From Clostridia bacterium (GTDB taxonomy: Bacteria > Bacillota > Clostridia > Christensenellales > DTU072): a stretch of DNA of 64,000 nt. A program made the position numbers and the translations under genes. Of this stretch, positions 51,676 through 60,395 are shown in pieces. Each line of letters begins with the position of its first letter. Position 1 is the stretch's first letter. The notes below the pieces were generated by a model that saw nothing but the letters and a program-made list of their open reading frames with translations, was not told the DNA's origin and made no database searches. The stretch spans positions 13,040-77,039 of the forward strand of contig JAQVQU010000001.1 of assembly GCA_028701415.1 (NCBI GenBank), read 5' to 3'.

Positions 51676-51781
51676 GATATTATTGTTTATATGCAATTAT
51701 GTCAATCCCATTAATCAATTATTTCTCTAATTTGTGACTTTGATACAGAAAATTTTCTAATTTATTAACATATAAACAATA
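51676..51781. promoter_or_regulatory. Divergent control region with a perfect 13-bp inverted repeat
   Basis: Minus-strand promoter: TTGACA (51705-51700), 17-bp spacer, TAATAT (51682-51677), reading into the B12-binding gene. The sequence TATTGTTTATATG (51681-51693) is repeated as its exact reverse complement CATATAAACAATA at 51769-51781. The first arm lies in the spacer and overlaps the edge of the -10 box; the second lies 15 bp upstream of TTTACT (51797-51802), the likely -35 box of the WYL gene, with TAAAGT at 51820-51825. This looks like paired operators for joint control. Confidence 0.65.
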
Positions 51782-51847
51782 GTCTATATTTTGGTATTTA
51801 CTTGATATTTGACATGTGATAAAGTATTTAGGAGAGATGGAGGGTAT

Positions 51848-52831
51848 ATGGAGATTTCACAAAAAGTAAAGCTATTAAAAATTCTGGAAATTTTAACTTA
51901 TAACACTGATGAAGATCATCCTTTAACCACAAAAGAAATATTAATTAAGTTAAATGATATCGGGATCAAGTGTGACCGGAAGACTCTTTATAATGATATT
52001 GAGGTTTTAAATGCCAACGGATATGAAATACTTGTTGAGAGAAAGAACTACAATGAATATAAAATTGTTGACAGGACGTTTGAGGTCCCAGAAATCAGAA
52101 TTCTGATTGATGCTGTTACTTCTGCTAACTTTATTTCTCAAAAAAAGACAGACATGTTAATTAAAAAGATGGATTTGCTAGTTGGGGCTCCTAAGCACAA
52201 AGAGTTAAAGAGCTCATATAATTGGGTTAATCATTCAAAAACTACAAATGAATTTGTATATTATTCAATTGATTACATAGATAGAGCCATTCAAGATAAC
52301 AAAAAAATTTCTTTTCAATATTTTGATATAGACCTTTCAGGGAAAAGGGTTTTTAGAAAATCAGGCGAAAGGTACATTCTAAATCCATTGGCTTTAGTCA
52401 TTAACGAAAGCAAGTATTATTTGGTTGGTTTTTCAGATAAGTATAAAGACACATCAATATACAGAGTTGATAAAATGGATAGAGTAGAAATCGAGTCTGA
52501 AGATAGAACAGATATATCTTGTTTAAAAGATTATGACCTCGAAAAAATGATGACCGAAACAATTAGAATGTTTACTGGAGATAAGAAAAAAATACATCTG
52601 ATTTGTGAAAACTCCCCTGATATAATCGTGCAGCTGAAGGACCAGTTTGGAGATTCTATTTCTATGTTTGAAATGCCAAATAATAAATTTTCAGCTCATT
52701 TTGAAGCAAGAATAAGCCCTACTTTTTATAGTTGGGTATTCACTTATCAGGACAAAATAAAAATAGTTGCTCCTTCTGAAGTAGTTGAAGAGTATAAGCA
52801 ACAATTAAATAAATCCTTATCCCAATATTAA
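51848..52831 (+). CDS. WYL-domain transcriptional regulator
   Basis: 327 residues from the ATG at 51848 with GGAGGG. Residues 1-65 form a winged helix (KILEILTYNTDEDHPLTTKEIL, then CDRKTLYNDIEVLNANGYEIL). The WYL part carries ISFQYFDI, YILNPLALVINESKYYLVGF and DKYKDTSIYRVDKMDRVEI, followed by the C-terminal WCX-like extension. WYL regulators sense nucleic acid or nucleotide ligands. Divergent from the B12-binding/ABC operon with shared control DNA. Confidence 0.9.
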   Translation: MEISQKVKLLKILEILTYNTDEDHPLTTKEILIKLNDIGIKCDRKTLYNDIEVLNANGYEILVERKNYNEYKIVDRTFEVPEIRILIDAVTSANFISQKKTDMLIKKMDLLVGAPKHKELKSSYNWVNHSKTTNEFVYYSIDYIDRAIQDNKKISFQYFDIDLSGKRVFRKSGERYILNPLALVINESKYYLVGFSDKYKDTSIYRVDKMDRVEIESEDRTDISCLKDYDLEKMMTETIRMFTGDKKKIHLICENSPDIIVQLKDQFGDSISMFEMPNNKFSAHFEARISPTFYSWVFTYQDKIKIVAPSEVVEEYKQQLNKSLSQY

Positions 52832-52902
52832 GCTATAATTTTGTTTATTTTGATTACCTTAAGATTTTTTCAATCTAGCCAAGAAAATTAGATTTTAAAA
52901 TT

Positions 52903-52925
52903 AAAAAAAGTTGCATTAAGCAACT
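52903..52925 (-). terminator. Orphan minus-strand terminator at a junction
   Basis: On the minus strand, AGTTGC (52925-52920), loop TTAAT, GCAACT (52914-52909), then seven T (52909-52903). No minus-strand gene lies directly upstream of it; the next sequence is the truncated plus-strand MBG gene. It probably belonged to a gene that has been lost. Confidence 0.6.
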
Positions 52926-52934
52926 AATCGTTAT

Positions 52935-54038
52935 GTGTCAGCTGACTTTACTATTAATACAAAAGCAATAACAATCACAGCGGATAGCAAATCAAAAGTT
53001 TATGGCGATGTTGATCCAGCATTAACATATAGCCTATCAACTGTACTTGTAAGTGGCGATACAATAAGTGGTGCATTATCAAGAGTAGTTGGTGAAAATG
53101 TAGGTGATTATGAGATTAATCAAGGAGCAGTTAATGTATCATGCCCTAACAACTACAATATTACTTATGTGCCAGCTGACTTTACTATTAATGCAAAATC
53201 TATAACAATTAAAGCAGATGTTCTTAATAAGGTTTATGGAGGTGTTGATCCAGCATTAACATATAGCTTATCAACTCCACTTGTAATTGGTGATACAATA
53301 AGTGGTGCATTATCAAGAGTAGTTGGTGAAGATGTAGGTGATTATACAATTAACCAAGGTACATTAGATAATAGCAATTATGATATTACTTTTATATCAG
53401 ATGATTTATCTATCAATCCTAAGGCGTTAACTGTAACTGCCGATAATTTGTATAAAACTAGTGGCAATGCCGATCCAGTTTTTACTTATTCTATAACAAA
53501 TGGAGAATTAGAAACAGGGGATAGCATTACAGGTGTATTATCTAGAGAAGCAGGCGAAGAGATCGGAGAATATGCAATAACGCTCGGCACGCTTACTGCT
53601 GGTGATAATTATTCCATTACGTTAGCTAGCGGTAGTTTTACTATTAATTCTGTAACATTAAATGCCATTATTGGAATTAATGGTATAGATGGTGAAGTTA
53701 TAGAGTCTAATATTATAACTGCAACAGTTGATAATGATGTAGATAGCTTAGATTTAAACTTTATCGTTGAAGAAAATGTTGACTGGGCAATTTATAGCGA
53801 TGCAGAATGTACAAATCTTATTAATGGTACTACTATAAGTAATTTAGCAGAAGGTGAAAATACTTATTATATTGTAGTTACTCCAGAAAATGGTGAGCAA
53901 GCTACTTATAGTTTAACAATTACAAGAGCAGAAAAATCTAATGGCTGGATAATAGTACTTATTATATCAATAATTTTAGCTATTGGTGGAGTTGCAACTT
54001 ATTTTATGTTTAGATTCAAGATTAAAAAAGCAAAATAG
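52935..54038 (+). pseudogene. Truncated MBG-repeat surface protein, C-terminal fragment
   Basis: An open frame of 367 codons beginning in mid-domain with GTG. No signal peptide and no ribosome site are present, and the first codons (SADFTIN) match an internal repeat boundary (PADFTIN at 53173). Two MBG repeats 234 nt apart (78 residues) are highly similar at DNA level; a third is diverged (about residues 155-235). A cadherin-like beta-sandwich ending YSLTITR follows, then a membrane segment (about residues 342-362) and the tail FKIKKAK. The 5' part with the secretion signal is missing. Probably silent unless fused elsewhere. Confidence 0.75.
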
Positions 54039-54075
54039 ACATAATAACAAATATCATATAAATTCAAACAATAGG

Positions 54076-54116
54076 TATAGCCTTGTCAACTAATAATAAC
54101 AAGGCTATATTTTTTT
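54076..54116 (+). terminator. Terminator behind the MBG fragment
   Basis: TATAGCCTTGT (54076-54086) and ACAAGGCTATA (54099-54109), then a T run to 54116. Perfect 11-bp stem. Confidence 0.9.
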
Positions 54117-54144
54117 AAATTATTAAAACCATAAAATTATAAAA

Positions 54145-54275
54145 TAAAACTATCCGTATTCACTCTAAAGTGACCGAAGTGTTTGGATAGTTTAGAATGA
54201 ATATCCAAATGAGATAGTCCGACCACAATACAGCGAAGCATTATTGTGCACATGGTCAAAAAAAAGAAAATAATG
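54145..54275 (-). terminator. Minus-strand hairpin region between the recombinase remnant and the MBG fragment
   Basis: On the minus strand, AAACTATCC and GGATAGTTT (ends near 54196 and 54155) enclose a smaller hairpin TCACT-TTAG-AGTGA, followed by TTATTTTAT, which fits an intrinsic terminator of minus-strand transcription. A second dyad, CACAATA/TATTGTG within GACCA...TGGTC (about 54220-54260), lies beside it. No gene is seen in 54117-54311 otherwise. Confidence 0.5.
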
Positions 54276-54311
54276 CCCAAAAAAGAACTTTTCACAAAGT
54301 TGTCAAAATTA

Positions 54312-54454
54312 CGATATGGTGGTTGTAGCACGATTGATATAAGTATCAAGAATTTGCACATCATTTTTCTTAGCAAATTTCGTTACAGTCCGTCTATGGA
54401 TTGATCGGTCTGACGTTCGCTTGAGTATCTTGCGTAAATTAATGCTGTTTTCAT
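54312..54454 (-). pseudogene. Remnant of a serine recombinase (site-specific recombinase N-terminus)
   Basis: Starting at the ATG at 54454 behind AAGGAGG, the minus strand reads MKTALIYARYSSERQTDQ and SIDGL and then stops. In another frame it continues as TKFAKKNDVQILDTYINRAT up to about 54315. Joined, this is the N-terminus of large serine recombinases: Y-x-R-x-S with the catalytic serine, then the E/D-Q-SI-G loop and the DTYIDRA strand. A small frameshift and loss of the rest make it a pseudogene. It marks a former mobile element beside the methyltransferase island. Confidence 0.8.
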
Positions 54455-54520
54455 TGATTGCCTCCTTTATTAAAAATATCGATATTTGATATAGCAAAAG
54501 AGTATTGTTTTAAGTATTTA

Positions 54521-56017
54521 TTATTTTTTTCTTTGCGCAATTTCTTTAACAGCATTGCGTTGAGCTTTTTCGTCAAACTTGTAGAAGAACATAGGTATTG
54601 TACAAAGCAACATACTTATTGCACCTATTAAAACTAACATAATCCATAATGTATTGATGCCTTGAGGTGTCAAACTCCCTTCGGGATTGTTTGGTGATAT
54701 GCCCGACATAAAATATGCAAGTACGCCGATAAATGCCCCGATAGCCATACCGATTTTGTTAATAAAGGTTTGCATAGCAAAACAAATTCCTTCTCCGCGC
54801 TCGTTAGTTTTCCATTCAAGATAATCCACAGTGTCTCCGATTAGCGCATAAGTAATTATATTGCTGAAGCCTTGAGGTATACCTATAATAACCAAAGCGA
54901 CTAAAGCAACTATTAGACCTGCGGTTGTGTTATATCCTGCAAAAAACATTGCAAACATTGCCGCTGTACCTAATAAATGAGAATATATAAAGGTATTTTT
55001 TTTACCCATTTTTCTTGTAAACCACGGGACCATCACGCTTGCTACAAGACCTCCTGGAATAACTGCTAAGGTAATAAGAGTATACAATCCTTCCCCATGC
55101 ATGCCTAAAAAACTAACATTGGCAAGAGCGTATTTTGCAAAATATAATCCGCCAGTAAACATATATACCGTACGTGCACTACCTAAAATTCCGCTTAATA
55201 CAATTAAAAGCAAAGGCTTGTTTTTGAATAGCAAAGACAAATTATGTTTAAGGGAGGGTGGTTTGCCAGTAGCGGTATATCTTTCAACAGTAAACTTGTA
55301 GCCGATAAAAAATGTGGGTATAGCAAATAACAAAATCACGATTGCCGATATAAAATATGTATTTGCAAGTAGTTGTTTTACTGCTTCTACATGTTCGAGT
55401 TTAATTAATCCAGTAAGAGGATCTTGATAAGGTTTTTGTACGGCACTTGTAATTAATGGAATTGCAACGGTAACAAGTCCTGCACCTAATGTGCAAATTA
55501 GACGTGATACTGTTAATAAATTAGCTCGTTGATTGGTATCAGATGTCATTGCTGCGGACAAACCCCAATAGGGTACATCACTAACGGTGTATACCATACT
55601 CCATATTACATAAACTACACATATTGCGGCAAATCCGCCTGGGTTATTTGGATAAATAGGCAAAAAACATAAAATTGTGCATATTGCGACTGGTATTGCC
55701 ATCCATTTGAGATAGGGACGGCATTTTCCCCATTTGGTACGAGTTCTATCAACAATACTACCCATAATTGGGTCGTTTAATGCATCAAACACTCTTGCAA
55801 ATAACATTAAGAAAGCAACCCATAATGCCTTGAACCCTATGGCATCAGTCAAAAATACCGTTAAGTATGAGCCAATTATTGTGCAAATCATATTTAGCCC
55901 AAACCCTGTAATGCTGTATCCTATTACCTCTTTGGGTTGCATTCCCTCATTAGGTTTCGTTGCGAAAATCTTATGCCAGAACATCCCAATATTGGGCTTA
56001 ACAAGTTTATCGTTCAT
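54521..56017 (-). CDS. GPH-family MFS symporter
   Basis: 498 residues with about twelve membrane segments. ARVFDALNDPIMGSIVDRTRTKWGKCRPYL in the first third is the glycoside-pentoside-hexuronide:cation symporter signature. The family mainly imports glycosides, uronides and related compounds with H+ or Na+. It lies at the end of the methyl-transfer genes on the same strand, 143 nt behind RACE with its own palindrome-rich upstream region, so it may import the methylated substrate. The exact compound is unknown. Confidence 0.85.
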   Translation of the reverse strand: MNDKLVKPNIGMFWHKIFATKPNEGMQPKEVIGYSITGFGLNMICTIIGSYLTVFLTDAIGFKALWVAFLMLFARVFDALNDPIMGSIVDRTRTKWGKCRPYLKWMAIPVAICTILCFLPIYPNNPGGFAAICVVYVIWSMVYTVSDVPYWGLSAAMTSDTNQRANLLTVSRLICTLGAGLVTVAIPLITSAVQKPYQDPLTGLIKLEHVEAVKQLLANTYFISAIVILLFAIPTFFIGYKFTVERYTATGKPPSLKHNLSLLFKNKPLLLIVLSGILGSARTVYMFTGGLYFAKYALANVSFLGMHGEGLYTLITLAVIPGGLVASVMVPWFTRKMGKKNTFIYSHLLGTAAMFAMFFAGYNTTAGLIVALVALVIIGIPQGFSNIITYALIGDTVDYLEWKTNERGEGICFAMQTFINKIGMAIGAFIGVLAYFMSGISPNNPEGSLTPQGINTLWIMLVLIGAISMLLCTIPMFFYKFDEKAQRNAVKEIAQRKK

Positions 56018-56029
56018 ATTTCCTCACTT

Positions 56030-56136
56030 ATCTTAAATGTAGTAAAACATTTAAATAATAATTTTTACATAATGCATATTTATACATTGTGTATATATAC
56101 TGGTATATATATTAAGATATATGACTTATATATCTT
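56030..56136 (-). promoter_or_regulatory. Palindrome-rich region upstream of the symporter
   Basis: Three dyads lie in the 143-nt gap: AAGATATAT (56114-56122) with ATATATCTT (56128-56136), 5-nt centre; TATATAC with GTATATA around 56095-56110; TTAAATGT with ACATTTAA around 56035-56056. All are AT-rich. Likely binding sites or transcript hairpins controlling the symporter; which one is unclear. The minus-strand -10/-35 boxes cannot be fixed with confidence. Confidence 0.4.
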
Positions 56137-56160
56137 GTAAATAGCTCTATTTTTAATTAA

Positions 56161-57663
56161 TTAACCCTTTTTAAAACTCATATTTTCTATAAATAATTCC
56201 ATAAATTTTTTGCTATTAGATAATTCTATGATGTCAATTTTTTTAGCAATATCTTCACATTGTCCAATATATTTATTGTTATTAGTACACATTATTGCCC
56301 CTAAACCACTGGAATTACCTACATTGATTATTTTATCTTTTAGTTCATTTGGTAATAATCCCGATTTTATTGCACTATCATTATCCATATAATAACCAAA
56401 ACCACCTGCAAGAAAAACTTTATCTATACTATTAATTGATAATTTTGCCTCATCAATTAATGTTTCTATTCCCGAGTGTATTGCACTTTTGGCAAGTTGA
56501 AATTCTCTAATATCTTTTTGACTTATATACACTTCATCAGTAATATATAATTTATTATCTCTTATTAATTTTATCAGTGGATTGTTTTTATCTGATTTAT
56601 TTAACGCGCCTGTTTCATCTATAATTTCATTATTAATTAATATTGCAATAATATCCAACAACCCCGAACCACATATACCAAGTGGATTTAAATCAACTGT
56701 AGTATAAAGCAATTTACCTTTGTTATAACTTATATGATCTATTGCATGTGATACCCCGCCCATACCTTTTTCAATATTTGCTCCTTCAAAAGCTGGTCCT
56801 GCGGCTGTTGCACAAGCCGATAATTTACCTTTATTATTAAGGACTATTTCACCATTAGTACCTATATCTATGAATAGATTGATAGCTTTACAATTTAACA
56901 TACCACTGGATATAATACCTGCAACAACATCGCTTCCTATATAGGCACTTGCTGAGGGCAGAAGTATTATTTCCTCACAATCTATCCCGATTTTGCTACT
57001 TAACATTTTCTTTTCTAAGAATATTGGACTAAATGGGAAAACACCAAGGGAAGTAGGGTCTACACCAATTGCTAAATGTAACATAGTTGTATTACCTGCA
57101 ATAACTACCTTGCTTATAATTATTTTATATTTTTGAGATAAATATTTTATGGCATTATTTATTTGATTATCAATTATTTTTTGGAGATTCAATAATTGCC
57201 CTTGACCAGCAGCATTAATACGATTAACAACATCGGCACCATACATCGCTTGATTGTTTAATTCACTGATTACTTCTACTATCTTGCCATCAGACAAGTC
57301 AACCAAATACATTACAATGGTAGTAGTACCTATATCAACAGCTAAACCAAAGTTTAATTGCGGTATTATTTCATAATCGATATTATTAGCAATACTAAGA
57401 CCTTTACCTTCTAATATATCTATTCCAATGGTCATATCGCCATTAACTATATGTTTGCAGGATTTAAAATAACCATCCAATATATCAGTAGTAACGTTAC
57501 CTTCAATCAGTCTAACTTTGCATTTACCACAAAGACCTTTGCCACCACAAGCAGCTGGAATAAGAATTCCATTTTCTATCAATCCAATTAACAAATTAGT
57601 ACCATTACTGATATTAAGCGATCTTTCTTCATTATTATTAAATATTATTTTTATATTACTCAT
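56161..57663 (-). CDS. Reductive activator of corrinoid proteins (RACE), ASKHA/DUF4445 ferredoxin
   Basis: 500 residues. The N-terminal [2Fe-2S] domain has Cys39, Cys45, Cys48 and Cys69 (CGGKGLCGKC...SCKH). A linker leads to the ASKHA-type activating domain with LAVDIGTTTIVMYLVDL, FIDIGTNGEIVLN and GICGSGLLDIIAIL. Such proteins use ATP and low-potential electrons to bring back Co(II) of a corrinoid protein to Co(I). It stands in an operon with a corrinoid protein and methyltransferases, as in O-demethylase and methylamine systems. It overlaps the DUF2284 gene by 8 nt. Confidence 0.93.
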   Translation of the reverse strand: MSNIKIIFNNNEERSLNISNGTNLLIGLIENGILIPAACGGKGLCGKCKVRLIEGNVTTDILDGYFKSCKHIVNGDMTIGIDILEGKGLSIANNIDYEIIPQLNFGLAVDIGTTTIVMYLVDLSDGKIVEVISELNNQAMYGADVVNRINAAGQGQLLNLQKIIDNQINNAIKYLSQKYKIIISKVVIAGNTTMLHLAIGVDPTSLGVFPFSPIFLEKKMLSSKIGIDCEEIILLPSASAYIGSDVVAGIISSGMLNCKAINLFIDIGTNGEIVLNNKGKLSACATAAGPAFEGANIEKGMGGVSHAIDHISYNKGKLLYTTVDLNPLGICGSGLLDIIAILINNEIIDETGALNKSDKNNPLIKLIRDNKLYITDEVYISQKDIREFQLAKSAIHSGIETLIDEAKLSINSIDKVFLAGGFGYYMDNDSAIKSGLLPNELKDKIINVGNSSGLGAIMCTNNNKYIGQCEDIAKKIDIIELSNSKKFMELFIENMSFKKG

Positions 57664-58192
57664 GATTATAGAAAAATATCGTAAAATAAGTAATTGTGTT
57701 TACGCCATTATAATAATTTAAATTAAATTTCTTTGCAAGTTCCATTACATTGATACCATAGGCCTCTAGGGGAGGATATGCGATGTCAGGATGCTTACAG
57801 GGATTATCAGGATATGTACATTTATCGCAAATATCACAACTTCCTGATTTTAATACCTTGAAATCTAATTTCAAAGTATGCAAATATTTTGCTATTTTAT
57901 TTGCAGTGTTATTACTATCTTTGAGAGCCCCTAACATTCCATCCCAATCAAAAGAATCTTCAAGTGGATATATGATATTATAAATTAGAGCTGTAGAATA
58001 TCGATTATATTGCTCTTTTAATTGATAAATTGAAGGAATCGCCGGAGGACAAGTCCAATTAGTATTATATTTTCCGCATTTATTAGCTTTACAATAGCTT
58101 AATATTTCTTCAGAAATTATAATATCTTTAGTTTCAATTTCCACACTTTGGAAGATTTTATTCTCAATTAGTTTTTCTATAATGTTTTTCAT
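57656..58192 (-). CDS. DUF2284 metal-binding protein
   Basis: 178 residues. Conserved cysteine groups: CKANKCGKYNTNWTCPP in the first third and SGSCDICDKCTYPDNPCKHP in the second, which suggests an iron-sulfur or zinc site. The PLEAYGINV stretch is also family-typical. DUF2284 proteins are often found beside corrinoid methyltransferases; their role is not established. It sits between the RACE gene and a URO-D methyltransferase, overlapping the former. Confidence 0.85.
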   Translation of the reverse strand: MKNIIEKLIENKIFQSVEIETKDIIISEEILSYCKANKCGKYNTNWTCPPAIPSIYQLKEQYNRYSTALIYNIIYPLEDSFDWDGMLGALKDSNNTANKIAKYLHTLKLDFKVLKSGSCDICDKCTYPDNPCKHPDIAYPPLEAYGINVMELAKKFNLNYYNGVNTITYFTIFFYNHE

Positions 58193-58208
58193 ATTTTATT
58201 ATATCTCT

Positions 58209-59312
58209 TTAATCTAATATTTTTTTAACTTGCGAAGTATAGTATTTAACTAATTCAAATTTTGTTCCCTGAGGCAAAAGATGATCGGGACAAGGAATAT
58301 ATCCCCCTAATTTCACTAAAGGTTTGAGCCTTTCAATTTCCTCATCAACTGCTGCTTTATCTTTTGATAAGACATTTTTATTCATTCCGCCGACACCATA
58401 GAGAGTGGGGGCTACTTCCCTAACCTTTTTGATATCCAATTCCCATGTGCCATATTCAATAGGAAACATAATATTAATACCTGCTTCTTCCCACATCTTA
58501 GCAAGTAATCTAAAATCACCATCACAATCAAGTGAAATATATTTTATTCCGTATTGATGTGCAAGGTCAGCCATTTTTTTATAATGTTTGAAACATAAAT
58601 CATAATATATATCTGGGGAAATCAGCGGGCCTTTGTTGAAACACATATCTTCCCAAAAATGTATAAAATCATATTTAAAACCTTTTTCAAGATTTGTTTT
58701 TAAACATTCATACTGCATATCATTCCAATCATCAACTATTTCCTTAAGCAAATCTGGATCATCATACATCAAATAGCTTAGTCCAATCAATGTACACATA
58801 CTTCTGATTGTTCCTAATGAACTACCTGCAAATAATCCTAATGGATTGGTTTTATTAGCCAAAGTGTAAAGCAATCTATCGCCTACATTTCTAATTTTCT
58901 TATATTTTATTTTGTTTTTATAATATTTCTCATAACTTTCTCTATCTTTCAATAAATAACCAACTTCAGCAGGTATGCCGTTAGTACCTTTTTTATGTAG
59001 TTCGGTTACTCCTAAATAACTGCGAACCAAGGTACCTTCTGGTGTCACTTCAATTTTTTTCTTTAAGAATGTAGGAAATATACAACTTATTGGACTGCAC
59101 CTTACGTTATAACAAAAATCCCATCCTAATATTTTATCTAATATTCTATCGAAATGATTGCAAGCATAAACGCTTCTTGCAAGAGCATGACTAATATGTC
59201 CTTCATTAGCCCAGTCGATTAACAATTCTCTCCAATAACCGAAATGAACAGCTGGCATACGGTCAATCGGTTTTCCTTCTAAAATATTAGTAAATCTTGT
59301 TCTGTTATCCAT
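58209..59312 (-). CDS. URO-D superfamily methyltransferase (candidate substrate-specific MT-I)
   Basis: 367 residues. GAGGGG precedes the ATG. MDNRTRFTNILEGKPIDRMPAVHFGYW is the usual N-terminus. Acidic and cysteine residues around the predicted active site are Glu221-Asp222 in HFWEDMCF, Asp262-Cys263-Asp264 in SLDCDGDF, and Cys341-Pro-Asp-His344 near the end. Members of this branch act as the substrate-specific methyltransferase in corrinoid O-demethylases. Real uroporphyrinogen decarboxylase is unlikely because of the operon and the altered N-terminus. Substrate unknown. Confidence 0.82.
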   Translation of the reverse strand: MDNRTRFTNILEGKPIDRMPAVHFGYWRELLIDWANEGHISHALARSVYACNHFDRILDKILGWDFCYNVRCSPISCIFPTFLKKKIEVTPEGTLVRSYLGVTELHKKGTNGIPAEVGYLLKDRESYEKYYKNKIKYKKIRNVGDRLLYTLANKTNPLGLFAGSSLGTIRSMCTLIGLSYLMYDDPDLLKEIVDDWNDMQYECLKTNLEKGFKYDFIHFWEDMCFNKGPLISPDIYYDLCFKHYKKMADLAHQYGIKYISLDCDGDFRLLAKMWEEAGINIMFPIEYGTWELDIKKVREVAPTLYGVGGMNKNVLSKDKAAVDEEIERLKPLVKLGGYIPCPDHLLPQGTKFELVKYYTSQVKKILD

Positions 59313-59405
59313 TTTTACCCCTCATTTTATAACTTTTTTGTTATTTGTTTTCTATTTTATGCCCGAAAACATCGATGCTTTATAATATTAATTATTATAA
59401 AATAT

Positions 59406-60395
59406 TTAATTATTATAAAACTCTTTTATTGTGTCAAAGTATGACTTTATATTATCCCAATTAGATAATGGTGGGACATCACATCCTGTTGAAATTACAA
59501 AATTCTCATATTTACTACATTTAGTTAGTAATGCCAATGTTTCAGCCTTAACGGATTCAATTGTGCCGTTTCTTAGAAGTATAGGGTTAATATTTCCAAA
59601 TATTATCTTATCCTTAGGCATAATTTTCAACATATCTTCAATATCAATAGCATTACCGAAATGATAAGCATCTGCATTTAATTCGATAAGGCTTTCATAG
59701 AGTGGTACAACATTACCGCAATTATGATAGATAAATATAAATGAGTCATCTTGAACTTTATTAATAATGTCTTTAATATATCTCGATGAGAATTCTTCAC
59801 ATATGCTTGGTGAAAGCAATCCAGCTACTGGCTCTGCCATTATTACGCCATCCGCTCCAGCTTTTTTAAATGCGAGTAAGTAATTAGTTATAAATTCACT
59901 GCATTTAGAAAGTGTTTGATGAACAAGTTCAGGTTGATCATAACAATTAACCATTATTTCCGTTATATCCATTAATCTGCCGGCAAGCGAGAATGGTCCA
60001 ATAATACCTGCAAAAATCGGTTTGTCTGTAATTAATTTTTTTGCTTTTCTAATAGCTTCGATATAAGTACCTGTGCGACCTTCTCCAATTTTTGGAATTT
60101 TAAGAGATGAAATATTTTTGATATCATCTAATACTTTTCCAATTACTGTAGGGACATCTATATCCGAATATCTAATTGTTGCATTAAATGCTTCTGCTTC
60201 TACAGATAAATCCATATAACTTAATGAAGCACTTATTGGACACTTATCAGAAATAATTTTCATCCCATTGGCTTGATAATCACTATTACAAACCAAATCT
60301 AACACAGAAATATTCATTATTTGAATTGAAGGGAATGATAATATGGGCATTGATAACTGCTTATTATTTAATTGAAATTCTATCCACTTTTTCAT
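59406..60395 (-). CDS. MtaA/MtbA-like corrinoid methyltransferase
   Basis: 329 residues. The zinc-site pattern H-x-C...C of methylcobamide:thiol methyltransferases is complete: His224 and Cys226 in IYHNCGNVVP, and Cys305 in STGCDVPP. AGIIGPFSLAGRLM and AEPVAGLLSP are other family marks. It should move a methyl group between the corrinoid and a thiol or a similar acceptor. It overlaps the corrinoid gene by 4 nt (ATGA), so the two are made together. Coenzyme M is not expected in Clostridia, so the acceptor is open. Confidence 0.83.
   Translation of the reverse strand: MKKWIEFQLNNKQLSMPILSFPSIQIMNISVLDLVCNSDYQANGMKIISDKCPISASLSYMDLSVEAEAFNATIRYSDIDVPTVIGKVLDDIKNISSLKIPKIGEGRTGTYIEAIRKAKKLITDKPIFAGIIGPFSLAGRLMDITEIMVNCYDQPELVHQTLSKCSEFITNYLLAFKKAGADGVIMAEPVAGLLSPSICEEFSSRYIKDIINKVQDDSFIFIYHNCGNVVPLYESLIELNADAYHFGNAIDIEDMLKIMPKDKIIFGNINPILLRNGTIESVKAETLALLTKCSKYENFVISTGCDVPPLSNWDNIKSYFDTIKEFYNN

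Noticed and set aside
52935..53400. CRISPR-like or other short repeat array
   Set aside because: The repeats are 234-nt coding units of an MBG-domain protein, not short repeats with unique spacers; no CRISPR array is seen in the window.
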